A stretch of DNA of 64,000 bases from Torymus aiolomorphi. Its lineage: Eukaryota > Arthropoda > Insecta > Hymenoptera > Torymidae. The stretch covers positions 41,630,695 to 41,694,694 of the forward strand of contig CM070876.1 in NCBI GenBank assembly GCA_036365515.1, read 5' to 3'. The notes beneath the pieces are model-generated. The model saw nothing but the letters and a program-made list of their open reading frames with translations. It made no database searches and was not told where the DNA came from. A program made the translations under genes and the position numbers. This document shows, one piece after another, positions 24,090 to 35,345 of this stretch (the first letter of the stretch is position 1; each line of letters opens with the position of its first letter).

Positions 24090-25720
24090 ATGCGATATCT
24101 CAGCGGAAAAGCGATTTCGTTCATAATTTTTTTCTAAGCATTTGGGGACTTTATCTACAAGAAACCGTCGAAAAATTTTTCCGAGCGACGTAATTGCGGC
24201 TCTGGGAATTTATTTTCCCGTTTATGTCACAGTATATCGCCCTGGGAGGGCTTTTCCGGAAAAGCGATTTGGTTCATAATTTTTTTCTAAGCGTTTGATA
24301 GCTTTATCTACAAGAAACCGTAGAAAAATTTTTACGAACGACGTAATTGCGTCTCTGGGAATTTTTGTTCCCGCTTACGACACAGTATATCGCCGTGCAG
24401 GGGTTTTCCGGAAAAGCGATTTTCTTCATAATTTTTTTTAGACCGTGTGGGACCTTTCCTTCAAGTACCAGTCGCAAAATTTTTCCTAGCGAAGTTATTG
24501 CGACTCTGGGAATTTTAGTTTTCGTGTGTGTCGCTATGGGAAAATTGGCTTGTCTGTAAGGGTGGTTTTGGGGGTGGTTTATGTGGGTGGCGAAGTGCTA
24601 AATTAGTTTTTACACGGTTTTTGGTCCATTCCTACCCTGTTTTATGGTTTTAAACCAGTTATAATGTAAATCGCAAATTTTAGTTTTTTCGTTCACTGTG
24701 AACGTTCGGAATTTCAAACACATCTTTATCTACAAGAAACCGTCGAAACATTTTTCCGAGCTACGTAATTGCGGCTCTGGGAATTTTTTTTCCCGTTTAC
24801 GACGTAGTATATCGCCTGGAGGGGCTTTTCCGGATAAGCGATTTCGTTCATAACTTTTTTCTAACCATTTGGGGACTTTATCTACAAGAAACCGTCGAAA
24901 CATTTTTCGAGCGACGTAATTACGGCTCTGGGATTTTTTTTTCCCGTTTACGACACAGTATATCGCCCGGGAGTGGGGGGGGCTTTTCCGGAAAAGCGAT
25001 TTCGATCATAATTTTTTTCTAAGTATTTGGGGAATTTATCTACAAGAAACCGTCGACACATTTTTCCGAGCGACGTAATTGCGGCTCTGGGAATTTTTTT
25101 CGGTTTTAAGACACAGTATATTGCCCTGGGGGGGGGGGGGGGTTTTCCGGAAAAGCGATTTGGTTCATAATTTTTTTCTAAGCATTTGGTGACTATTTAC
25201 AAGAAACCGTCGAAAAATTTTTCCAAGCGACGTAATTGCGGCTCTGGGAATTTCTTTTCCCGTTTATGTCACAGTATATCGCCCTGGGAGGGCTTTTCCG
25301 GAAAAGGGATTTGGTTCATAATTATTTTCTAAGCGTTTGATAGCTTTATCTACAAGAAACCGTCGAAAAATTTTTACGAACGACGTAATTGCGTCTCTGG
25401 AAATTTTTTTTCCCGCTTACAACACAGTATATCGCCATGCAGGGGTTTTCCGGAAAAGCGATTTTCTTCATAATTTTTTTTAGACCGTGTGGGACCGTTC
25501 CTTCAAGTAACAGCTGCACAATTTTTCCTAACGAAGGTATTGCGACTCTGGGAATTTTAGTTTTCGTGTGTGTCGCTATGGGAAAATTGACTTGTCTGTG
25601 AGGGTGGTTTTGGGGGTGGTTTATTGGGGTGGCGAAGCGCTAAATTGGTTTTACAGTGTTTTTGGTCTATTTTTACCCTGTGTTATGGTTTTAAACCTGT
25701 GATAATGTAAATCGCAAATT
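24090..25720 (-). repeat. ~153-bp satellite, inverted right block, with a 1042-bp higher-order duplication
   Basis: Units read as the reverse complement of the 15300-17055 satellite (TTATCTACAAGAAACCGTCG, GACGTAATTGCGGCTCTGGG, GGCTTTTCCGGAAAAGCG). Within the block a longer segment of satellite units plus a unique tail (TTTTCGTGTGTGTCGCTATG and about 200 bp after it) is repeated 1042 bp apart, at 24519 and 25561. Confidence 0.9.
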
Positions 25721-25725
25721 TTAGG

Positions 25726-26035
25726 TTTTATAGCACGGTGTGACCTAAGTCCGCACTTAGGTCACTCCTATCCGTGACTTAAGTAGTCGATTATTGCACC
25801 GTGTTTATCGCGCTCGCTGCGCTCGCGCGCTAACCTCACGGTTCAAAAATGGACTGCTTAAGGCACGAATAGGCGTGACAGCGGACTTAGGTAAACGTGC
25901 TATAAAATAATATACGATATTTATGACCTGAGTGGCCCATCACGCGACGTGAATTATCGCCCTCGCTGCGCTCGGGCGCTAACCTCACGCCGTGCAATAA
26001 TGGGCCACTTAAGTCACACGTATCGTTATGTACTA
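25726..26035. mobile_element. Two adjacent hairpin elements
   Basis: Element one (25726-25907) has ends TTTTATAGCACG and CGTGCTATAAAA. Element two (about 25911-26030) has ends ATACGATA-TTATGACCTGAGTGGCCC and its approximate complement. Both have the same GC-rich centre, a CTCGCTGCGCTCG core followed by GCGCTAACCTCAC. The duplicate copy of the surrounding DNA at about 24690 lacks both. Non-coding; superfamily unknown. Confidence 0.75.
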
Positions 26036-26077
26036 TTTTGTTCACTGTGAACGTTCGGAATTTCAAACACATCAATT

Positions 26078-27130
26078 TAGCTTCATTATAGGTATCATGT
26101 AATTAAGGGGATGTGCAACCCTAATTTCAATATTTTTTTAAATCAACATTCAAACATTTATTTGGAAAAAGACGGCTGTCAAGCGCTCCGTACACGCAAA
26201 CACTATATGCAGATTTTTTTCTGGATAATTCTATTAAGATTTGCGTGAGTTATGCTCGTTTGAAAAGTAGGTCAATTGTAGATTCCTACTTACCGACAGT
26301 ACGGTTTTTATTTAATTAAATAAATTCTCATAATTTTTTTGGAAAAAGACGTCTGTCAAGCGCTCCGTACACGCAAACACTACATGCAGATTTTTTTCTG
26401 GATAATTCTATTGATATTTGCGTGAGTTATGCTGCACATCCCCTTAATCAAATAGATTTCTAGAAAGCTTCCTGGTGTCTTTTTAGAAAGGATTCGTCAA
26501 GGCTTAGTGAAATATTTCACGGGAAGCTTGTTGGAAGATGATTTAGAAACTTTCTGTAAGCTAGAATAGCAAAGTAACAATTATAACTTTCAAAGAGCTT
26601 AATGCAATCTTTCGTAAATCTTTCATGTGGGATTCTAACATCGTTTTATGTAAATTACTTGTGAGATTCCTGCAAGCTTCCCTCAAGCTTTCATATAATA
26701 TTTCAAAGTCGGATATTTTGAATCTTTTTTTTACCATTTCTAAAACTCTCCGGAAGCTTTTATAAAACATCGATTCGAGGTACTCCTGCAAGCTTCCGAT
26801 TTAACTTCATTATAGGTATTTTGTAATCAATCTAAAAGATTTCTATAATGCTTCCTGGAGTCTTTTAGAAAGATTTCGTCAAGGTTCAGTGAAATATTTC
26901 ACGGGAAGCTTGTTGGAATATGATTTAGAATCTTCCTGTAAGCTAATTACGCAAAGTAACAATTATAACTTTCAAAGAGCTTAATGCAATCTTTTGTAAA
27001 GCTTTCATGTAAGATTCCATCAAAGTTTCTTGTAATATTACTTGTGAGATTCCTGCAAGCTTCCCCCAAGCTTTCATATAATATTTCAAAGTTGGGTATT
27101 TTGAATCTTTTTTGTTACCTTTCGTAAAAC
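26078..27130. repeat. ~0.4-kb tandem duplication, first unit interrupted by a MITE
   Basis: Unit one (about 26078-26100 plus 26448-26800) and unit two (26805-27130) share CTTCATTATAGGTAT, GTGAAATATTTCACGGGAAG, AAGTAACAATTATAACTTTC and TTTCATATAATATTTCAAAG in the same order. Unit one contains the TTAA MITE 26107-26443, which unit two lacks. AAGCTT-rich motifs recur throughout. No gene. Confidence 0.85.
26107..26443. mobile_element. TTAA-flanked MITE, 337 bp, with an internal direct repeat
   Basis: Ends GGGGATGTGCA and TGCACATCCCC are perfect 11-bp inverted repeats flanked by TTAA (26103-26106, 26444-26447). Inside, a ~95-bp segment (GGAAAAAGACG, TGTCAAGCGCTCCGTACACG, TTTTTTTCTGGATAATTC, TTTGCGTGAGTTATGCT) is present twice, about 177 bp apart. 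Likely piggyBac-like. Confidence 0.88.
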
Positions 27131-27475
27131 TTACGGAAAGCTTTATTGCAACATTGCCAATGTAACTTTATTGAAAGTTTCATTTTGCTTCCTAAAAGGT
27201 TGATGCAATCTTCCGCTGCAAGCTTTCTCGAAACTTACCGCTGGAAGCTTCATGCTATGTGGGTATTGATTTTATGATAGCGTCCTGCTATCTTAATATT
27301 AAGATGGCAGTGCGTCTGGGTATTTTTTATAAAGTACGGCAATTTTCGGATATTTACAGATCAACTGCGGATAATTAGCGGCAAATTTCCTCCGAATCAT
27401 TTTTTTTTATTCATAGATTTTATGATAGTGTCCTGCTATCTTAATATTACGCTGGCAGTGCATCCTTTATTTTTT
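27131..27475. repeat. Spacer with two copies of a TTTTATGATAG motif block
   Basis: The block TTTTATGATAG-GTCCTGCTATC-TTAATATTA-GGCAGTGC occurs at about 27270 and 27419, 149 bp apart. Between them, TGCGGATAATTAGCGGCAA resembles 30040-30060, just across the GCTTCC-family insertion, so this may be displaced Gypsy-B flank. Confidence 0.55.
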
Positions 27476-27985
27476 GCTTCCTCATAGACGAAGCTTTGTA
27501 ACGGTGAAAAAAATTTTCGAAACAAAAATGTTCCAAAAGATGTTTTAAGGCGACATATGTGTATATTAGTTGATTTTGATAATTTTTGTTTTCGCGTGTG
27601 TGTGTGTGCGTGCCTGCGTGTGTGTGTGTGTGTATTTGAACTCTTCATATCTCCGAAACGAATCCACCGATTTTCGTCGGGTAAAGCTTATTCTCTTTGT
27701 CTCGCGGGAAACGAAAGGTACCCTGATGGATTTGAGTTTTTATTGATTTTCTTTTATTTTATAACCAAAAAACGATTTTGAATTTTTAGTTTTTTTGATT
27801 TTTTTCATATCTTACAGTTATTATTACATAATATAATAAACTTTTCTTGAAAGGTATTTAAATTACCTTTTTTTTTTGCTTTTTTAAAATTTGAAATATC
27901 TTCACTCTGTCAATTGTTATTAAGGAATAGTACATTACTATACGTGGGCCGGAAATTGGATTTCCGGTCCAAGTATTGTATACTA

Positions 27986-28996
27986 TTTTTCTTACTCCCC
28001 GGCCGAAAGTACGTTCTGTAATTGTTAAATAATTGATAAAATTGCGTTGTCGTCTGCTAGCTGTGTTTGAGTGTTAGTTTTTCTTTTGGCCCGCTCGATA
28101 GTACTGCCTCTGTCGGCCGCTTTGGGTAGCTCGGTCGATATTACAGACTGTTTTTTCTTTCGGCCCGGCGTGGGGAGCTGGTTTTTTGGCCGTCTGCTAC
28201 TTTCGCTGTTACACAGATGGTTGGATGCCCGCCCGACATTTGCAAGACCGAGACGAAGCCAAGGTTTTGCTGGTCGGGGCGGGCATCAGAAACACATTCA
28301 TTAAAAAAAGACAACACCACTTTTTATTTCAACTAGCTCTTTTTTCTCGTCACACGTGTACTTTCCTCTGTCTATTTCGTACGTGTCTAACCTTCACACC
28401 ACACAAACATATTTTTCCTCACACTGGGCCGAAAGTGCCTCATTCCCGCCCGGCTTCGAAATGGAAATATGGCATTTTCGGCCTCGATGTGAGGAAAAAT
28501 AGTATACGCACCACGGGAGTAAAATTGGTCAGCCCCCAGCTCGTGTTTGCCACCCTCGCCTTCGGCTCGCGTGGCAATTTACACGAGCTGTGGACTGTCC
28601 AAGTTTTTTCCTCCCATGGTGCGTAATGTACTATTTCTCGGACGCTCCCGTCCGTACGTTTACTTAATTGTTTCTACACGACTCGAAAGTACGTGTAGGA
28701 AACAAGAGTAAAAAACAATGACCACGATCAAACAACACCACTTTTTATTTCATTTAACTCTTTTTTCTCGTCACCCGTGCACTTTCCTCTGTTTATTTCG
28801 TACGTGTCTAACCTTCACACCGCACAAACATCTTTCGTCGGACATGCGCGCGGGCGCTCAAGCGCCGCGGGTCAGGAAATTTCGGCAGCCAATCAGAGCG
28901 CGCGGTTGGTCTAAAATAGGATGCGGAAGTTTCTCTTTCGGCCCGGAGATGCGGGCCGGAAGTACGTACTTTCGGGTGGGCGAGTAAGAAAAACTT
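27986..28996. mobile_element. Composite inverted-repeat DNA element
   Basis: Ends TTTTTCTTACTC-CC and GGCGAGTAAGAAAAA, each followed inward by CCGAAAGTACGT or its complement, are inverted repeats of about 28 bp with a few mismatches. Inside, a ~110-bp block (CAACACCACTTTTTATTTCA, TTTCGTACGTGTCTAACCTT) occurs at 28312 and 28732. A smaller foldback (TTTTTCCTCACA...TGTGAGGAAAAA) lies at about 28415-28500. Non-coding. Left limit uncertain, because AATAGTACATTACTATAC at 27927 may belong to it. Confidence 0.6.
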
Positions 28997-29099
28997 TTTT
29001 ATATTTCATAAATTAATTTCTCAAAAAATAATTTATTTATCGACTTGAAATAAATAACCAGTTATTACACTAATTGAAGACTATATGTGGTTAAAATTT

Positions 29100-29850
29100 C
29101 AAGAGATTATCTTCATTTGTTTTTTAGAAAAAAATTATTTTAGACAAAATTTGCGTTTTCGTTGTCGCACGATAACTAGAGCAAAAATTATCCAATCATC
29201 CTGAAATTTGGCACAGATGTAGCTTTTATATACCTTCAGATCGAGTTCGGTGCCCAAAAAAATCGGTCCATTACGAAAAAAGATATCGACTTAAAATTTT
29301 AACCACTTATTAAACTTATAGAAGACTATATTTGGTTAAAATTTCAAGAGATGATCTTCATTTGCTTTTTAGAATAGAATTATTTTAGAAAAAATTTGCG
29401 TTTTCGTTGTCGCACGATGACTAGAGCAAAAATTATCCAATCGCCCTGAAATTTGGCACAGATGTAGCTTTTATATATCTTCAGATCGTGTTCGTTGCCC
29501 AAAAAATCGGTCCATTACGAAAAAAGATATTTGAAATAAAAAATTTTTTTAAATAATTTTTGAATCGCGTTTTCTCAAAAAATACTTGATTTATCGACTT
29601 AGAATTTTAACCACTTATTAAATTTATAGAAGACTATATTTGGTTAAAATTTCAGGAGATTATCTTCATTTGTTTTTTAGAAAAAAATTATTTAAAAAAA
29701 AATTTGCGTTTTCGTTGTCGCACGATAACAAGAGCAAAAATTACCCAATCGTCCTGAAATTTGGCACAGATATAGCTTTTATATATCTTCAGATCAAGTT
29801 CGTTGCCCAAAAAATCGGTTCATTACGAAAAAAGATATAACATACAGTTT
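29100..29850. repeat. Threefold repeat within the GCTTCC-family copy
   Basis: The block TTGCGTTTTCGTTGTCGCAC...CCTGAAATTTGGCACAGAT...TCGGTCCATTACGAAAAAAG occurs near 29151, 29396 and 29704 (spacings 245 and 308). Copies are about 90% alike by eye. The ORF at 29640-29840 is part of it and is not considered a gene. Confidence 0.75.
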
Positions 29851-29998
29851 AAGCTGCATCGGGACCCATGACCTTCTCCTAGTTAGTCTAACCTTACAAG
29901 ATAAAGTATTAAATTTTAAATATTAGAAGTAAAAATTAATTAAAGGGATCAATAACTTAAGTTTGAGGAAGCTACGTGCCAATGAATTGGCAGCACTT

Positions 29999-30973
29999 TT
30001 AATTCGGTGCGGCAAATTTTTGGCTTTTACAGATAATTTGCGGATAATTAGCGGCAATAACAATGACGATTTTCTGAAAGGGACCTGCCAATTTAAAAAA
30101 CGTGGGTAATGGGGTATTCGTGTAACTCCGTACGAAGGGTTTCAAATCCGAGTTGTGCACCTTCAAAATGCGGTGACTATCTACATCCTCGAACTCATAT
30201 ACCACTGTTGAGAATACTTTCTGAACTATACATGGTCCACTGATCTTCAGCACCAATTTGTACGCGAAATTCTGGGCCGCTGCTGACAGAACATGGTTTC
30301 TACGTACTACTAAGTCACTAACTACAAACGAGAGATGACGACGATTTTTGTTATAGTATTTTGCTTGCTTTTCATTAGCATCCGAATTACGATGATCCTC
30401 CTCCACGAACATTGCCATCATTGTTTTTACGGTTCACTCTCTCAGTGGAGTTGGCTTGAGCATGTTATGGATTGATGGTGGTCTGAATAACCCCCAATTC
30501 ATTTAACCGCGACGACATCAAGTTATTTGAAAACTCCGTTCCATTATCTGTAACTAAATATTTTGGGTAACCCCATCTAAATGCGACTAATTCATCAAAA
30601 GCTTTCGAAATTAGTTGATCATTTGCTCTACGAATAGGCCTGACTTCCACGAACTTAGTAAACAGGTCCTGAAAAACTAAGACATATCGATATTGTGACT
30701 TACTACGTGGAAAGGATCTCATGACATCCGACGCTACAACAATGGGCCTTCGACCTCGTGTTTTCCTATATATCTTTCCGGGGCTTGTTGTAATACTTTA
30801 TGCAATTGGCAATCCAAACATTGTTTCATATAACTAGCTACGTCCTTACTTAGCGACGGCCAAAAGTAAGTTTGTGCAACCCGACAACCAGTCTTTTCGG
30901 CCCCAAGGTGGCCAGCATCAGGAGGATTATGACATTCAAAACAGGACTCGCCCTCTGTCTGCCTCAGGGACAA
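29999..30973 (-). pseudogene. Gypsy-B integrase, three frame-broken pieces
   Basis: The zinc domain (30973-30734) has H-x6-H in CHNPPDAGHLG and C-x2-C in QCLDCQLHK. The core (30722-30465) has LVTDNGTEF with the second catalytic Asp. The first Asp lies at the piece boundary near 30735, and the Glu region falls in the frame break near 30460-30440. The C-terminal piece (30421-29999) includes a YNKNRRHLSF basic stretch and a KISGPCIVQKVFS segment typical of gypsy integrase tails. It would insert cDNA but is broken at about 30728 and 30450. Confidence 0.87.
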
Positions 30974-31627
30974 CTAACTTCCATCTATCCAAATCAGCGA
31001 CTGTATCGTCGAAGAACTGATTAGAGCAATGTTTATACAAGAGATTATTCTCGACCTTCCAGTCAGGGTATTTGGAGAGGTCTTTTTCTACTGAACTAAA
31101 ATGACACGAATACCATTCGTCCGGATCAGCTACTCCTACGACAGCTGTTTCATCTACTTCCTCATCAAAGGCTCGGGATAATGTATCAGGGACTTTATGT
31201 ATGGCCCTTTTCCGATGAACAATTTTAATGTTGTATGCGTGGAGCAGCCCATCTAGCCAAGCGCCCGGTTGGATCCTTCAAATTATGGAGCCACAGAAGG
31301 CTGCTTGCTCTGGTCTGTGACCGTGAATTCTTCTCCTAACAAATAACCCGTAAACTTTTCTACTGCCCACAGTACTGCTAAGCATTCTTTTTCTGTAACG
31401 GTATAGTTCCTTTCTGCCTTCGTTAAGGAACGACTGACGTACACGATAGGATGTTTCCCATTCACGAATTCTTGGCTGAGCACGGCTCCTAATTGCCGAT
31501 TGCTCGCGTCAGTTTGTAGTATAAATGGTAAATTTAGATCCGGTCGCGCCAATACGGGAGCTTGCGTAAGGAGAAGGCGTAACGTATCAAATGCCTCCTG
31601 CTGCCCCCCCTCCCCTCCCAAGACCAA
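30974..31627 (-). pseudogene. Gypsy-B RNase H and linker
   Basis: LQTDASNRQLGAVLSQ holds the first RNase H Asp, ECLAVLWAVEKF the Glu, and FTVTDQSKQ is the degraded site of the third acidic residue (normally TDH). The frame ends at 31283. The following ~300 bases toward integrase (31282-30974) still read as gypsy linker in another frame, but with breaks. It overlaps the end of the RT piece because of a frameshift near 31600. Confidence 0.83.
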
Positions 31628-32559
31628 TAAACATTCTTTTTAAGGAGATCGTTTGAGGGGCTTTTCAACTCGGCAAGGTTTTGAATGAACCTAGCGTACC
31701 ACGTTACCATCCCTAGAAAACTACGTAATTGTCTTAGATTTTTAGGGGGTGGAAAATTCAAAATTGGCGCTATCTTATTCGAATGTGTCTTCAACCCCTC
31801 TTTATTTACGACAAAGCTTAGATATCGGATTTCAGAACTATACAAATTGCATTTGTCACTGTTTACCTGCAACTCTACTTCTTTTAGTTTCGAGAGGACC
31901 TTTACTAATAAATCTAGATGTTTCTCAAAAGTATCAGTGGCGATAATGATATCGTCCATGTATACAAAGACTTGGGCCATTCTGGCCCGAAAATATTATC
32001 CATTGCCCTTTGGAAACTCACTGGGGCATTGGTTAATCCATAAAGAAGGCGAGTAAACTGAAAAAGACCTTTGCCTGATATCGCGAACGCTGTAATCTCC
32101 TTACTAGATTCCTCTAGAGAAATTTGATGATAGGCTTGTCTCAAATCGATTTTCGATAGATATTTTGCATTTCCTAGATTATCCAGTAAGCTCCATATGA
32201 GGGAGATCCATATGAGGGAGAGGGTAGGCATCTTTCTTTGTAATTTTATTAACCGCACGATAATCAATGCAAAACCGAATAGATCCGCCTCTTTTGGGTA
32301 CAATGACTGGACAACTACTCCACGGACTTTCAGAGGGTTCGACTATACCCTCTGCTAACAACCGATCTATTTCTGTATGAGTTGCTGCCAAAAGCTTTGG
32401 CGAAATGCGCCTAGTTTTCTGTTTTATTGGAGAATGAACCTGCACATCGACCTTATGTGGCGTTATTCGTGCGGCGGCTGTGCCTCCGCCCGAAGTTTCG
32501 AGAAGTGGGTCCAGCTTGACACGTAAAAGTATTCTCTCCCCTTGAGATAGCTCGGCCAC
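31534..32559 (-). pseudogene. Gypsy-B reverse transcriptase, frame-broken but YMDD intact
   Basis: Three overlapping pieces make up the domain. The first (32559-32179) has SPWSSCPVIVPKR and IRFCIDYRAVNK. The second (32303-31914) has KIDLRQAYHQI and GLFQFTRLLYGLTNAP. The third (31980-31534) has FVYMDDIIIA with both catalytic Asp residues and FLGMVTWYARFI. A one-base indel near 31975 separates the second and third. Near 32188-32218 a 15-bp tandem duplication (CCATATGAGGGAGAT type) adds five residues in frame. Confidence 0.9.
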
Positions 32560-32590
32560 CTCATCATTGGTGGCTACTGCGTAGACTGTA

Positions 32591-32794
32591 CTAAGGTCCT
32601 GGTTTTTGGAATAGCAGGGGTAAACGATACTTTTTGGAGATTAAAATCGTGAACGTTAACTCTACCTTGCCTACTATTCTATCCGTTTGGTCGTTTGCCA
32701 TGACCATATAAGTCGAACAGAGTGTTATTCTAAATTTGACTAATTCAGCTGGTTTTGGATCTAAAAACGAAGCTATGGCTCCACTATCGAGCAA
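32591..32794 (-). pseudogene. Gypsy-B protease fragment
   Basis: The short piece starts MLDSGAIASFL, with the DSG catalytic triad of a retropepsin at residues 3-5, and continues for about 65 residues. Upstream sequence (32795-32960) probably belongs to protease or the gag-pol linker but is out of frame. It is placed between gag knuckle and RT, as expected. Confidence 0.75.
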
Positions 32795-32960
32795 TGTTGG
32801 GAAGACGTGACCATGAATTTCGATATTAGCGTAGAGGCGATTGTCAATATGTCCTACTGCTGCCGTTTAGCACGGTGGCGTTGATGTGAAACATATTTTG
32901 GCTAAATTTTTCTCCGATTGAATCGGAGATCCTACTGAAGCTAATGCACTACTATTCGAC

Positions 32961-33733
32961 GATGACGAATTTTGTTTCTTGTTACCGTTCTTTGCAACCT
33001 CTCGCCCAGTGTCCTTGTTTTTGACATACCCAGCATTTGTCGGCTGCCGTGCTATTTCTCACCGGCGGTGGAGGTGCAGATGAATTGTTGTCAGCTGGCG
33101 CTGATTGGTGCGCTTTCGTTGACGCCTTCTTATTCTCTTGTACCTTGCTGGTTTGCTGAGCTGGCTTCGCTCTTGGTGTTGTGCCACTTGGCTACATTTC
33201 TCCCTTGTTATTTCGGTATTGAGTACTCTTTGATAACTTCTTTTACAGCATCCACGTTTTGTTCGCCTTCCGTTGTGTTTATAACCGCTGCTTTCCTTCG
33301 CTTTTTCATTTTGTATGCGAAGTTCGGAAAAAGCGCCGATTCGGGAGGTGGTGGGGAACGATAAGTTTCCTTCTTTTCTGACCTCACCTCCTCTCTTTGT
33401 CCCAGGATCTGCAGTTCTTCAAATGTTCTGAACTGGTATCTGAATATGAAGCGATATAGCGAGGGATGCAAGTTTCGATATGTCCTCTCGAGTTGTGCCT
33501 CTAAAGTTATTTTTGGCACTACTTTATCTAACAACAATCTGAAATTCCTCGAGTCCTCGACCTGATTTCGTCCTCAAGGCGTGCTAGGAAATCTTGGACT
33601 CCATATTATAAACGAAAAGCTGCGAAGAAATCTAAGGTCGAATTCCAATTTTTTCTCAACGACCTGGCCCAAAAACGGGCTGTTTCAGACAATATCGACG
33701 AAATTAATTTCAAGATTTCGCTATCTGTTACAC
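32961..33733 (-). pseudogene. Gypsy-B gag, capsid C-terminus and nucleocapsid
   Basis: From 33733 downward the frame reads a capsid segment (ILKLISSILSETARFWARSL) with a W-containing core, then (33537-33208) the KVVPKITLEAQLERTYRNLH region typical of gypsy capsid C-termini. At about 33045-32990 lies a CCHC knuckle, CWVCQKQGHWARGC (C-x2-C-x4-H-x4-C), which binds RNA. Frameshifts separate the pieces. The frame at 33733 meets the insertion TTAA. Confidence 0.85.
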
Positions 33734-35091
33734 TTAAGGTAAAGGTGCCCATTATTAAACGTTTTTTCCCTAGTCTTTTATATTCTTGTTAATTAGAAAT
33801 TAATAAAATGAAAATGAATGAAAATTTTTGTGATAGCCACTGGCCCTATCCTTGTAGAATTATATATGACTTGAAAAATTTAAATATACAACCAATAAAT
33901 AATTATATCAACAAAAGTAGGCAAGGCTGATATGCTTGTATTATTAAACAGCATTTTAATATTTGTCTCAGTGTTTAATAATTGATGTCCCTATTATGAA
34001 ACAGATAAAAAAGTACCATAATTGATACTTTCATTTCGTTTTCGATACAAAATTCTGTACTCGTACGTACAAAGACGCCTATGGTTCCAATTCCTTGAAA
34101 AAAATAAAGAATATATTGTTTAGTTGAAGAATATATGAATCATTATTATCCGAGTATCCATAACCTATAATATCCCGATCTATACCATGCATATATTTCA
34201 ATTTAAAATATATTTACCTGTTATATCGTTAACAATATTTTAAGTAAATATTATGTGCTTCATATACATTCATCTAAATAAAAAAATGACCCTTATTTAT
34301 CACTTACACACAATATAAGTCGATTCCAGTATCTCACATATCACTCTATAGGATGAAATACGCTTTGTAGGTTATGTTGGTGTACAAATAATTCTTCTAT
34401 TTAATTGAATTATAAGTATGAATGATTCAAATACGTAAAGAAAGCAGTATTTAACTTAATTTTATAACAAAGTAAACACCAAATAAGTACCTATATTCTT
34501 AAAAACAGACCTTTTCGACTGTTTCGTAATAGGGACACATAGTTATTTCATGTACCAATTAGGAAACACCCATTTATTTACATAAAAATAGCATTAAAGC
34601 CAATATTTTAAAACTCTAAATCTCCATCAAATTTCAAAGAAATTAAAATAATTTTAATGTAGTTATATTGTGCGACAAGAAAGAAAGTTATTTTCAAAAA
34701 GACTAAAATTTTAAATATCAAACATCTAAAAAAATAACCATATAATCTGGATGAAATTTTACACAGGTATTGCATACAAAATAGTCTATAAATTTCAAGC
34801 TGATATACGAAGTTGTCATTGAGAAATTACGATTTTGAAAAAAAAAACGTAAAAGAATTTTAACCTTAAATATCTCTAAAAATCATGAGACAATTGTTTT
34901 ACCTAAAGGACTTATACGATAATATATAGACTCTACATCTCCACAAAATTTCAACATGATTAAACCAATTTCTGTTTTCTCTAGTTATCATGCGACAAAG
35001 AAAACAACTTTGTAAAATACGTTTTCAAAATCAAATATCTCAAAAAGTAATCGTATGATCTTGATGAAAATTCGCACACATTATCTATATC

Positions 35092-35092
35092 A

Positions 35093-35189
<97 letters not shown>

Positions 35190-35197
35190 GCACGCAC
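35092..35197. repeat. (CA)n tract at the 5' junction of the R1-clade element
   Basis: About 47 CA units followed by three CGCA units. The non-LTR element begins immediately after, at about CTGTGCCGAG. Together with the CA tract at 40188 it appears to be the split insertion target. Confidence 0.9.
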
Positions 35198-35345
35198 ACT
35201 GTGCCGAGTTGCTAGTCTCGCATCAGGTGCCTCCCCAGGCGGCTGATATGAGAAAGCTCGTCAGATATGAAGGGTACCGGGGAAATAAAATACCCGGGGT
35301 GGACCAAAACTAGCGAGCGGAAGAAACCTCGAAATAAAACCGAAA

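Larger units (their letters stand above)
27476..29997 (+). mobile_element. GCTTCC-family repeat, copy with both ends and a nested element
   Basis: It begins GCTTCCTCATAGACGAAGC at 27476 with a (GT)n tract at about 27596-27632 and ends GAGGAAGCTACGTGCC plus the TGCCAA-tgaa-TTGGCA hairpin at about 29992. The middle is interrupted by the inverted-repeat element 27986-28996. The right end abuts Gypsy-B integrase. Downstream of the GT tract this copy differs from copy 1 (CGAATCCACCGATTTTCGTC instead of the CTCGGTCGATTTTGACCGG version), so the family has subfamilies. Confidence 0.7.

Noticed and set aside
28071..28987. ORFs of 77-146 codons in the CCGAAAGTACGT element as a transposase
   Set aside because: Two of them derive from the internal 110-bp direct repeat (FLCLFRTCLTFTPHKH appears in both), and none has a DDE/D pattern.
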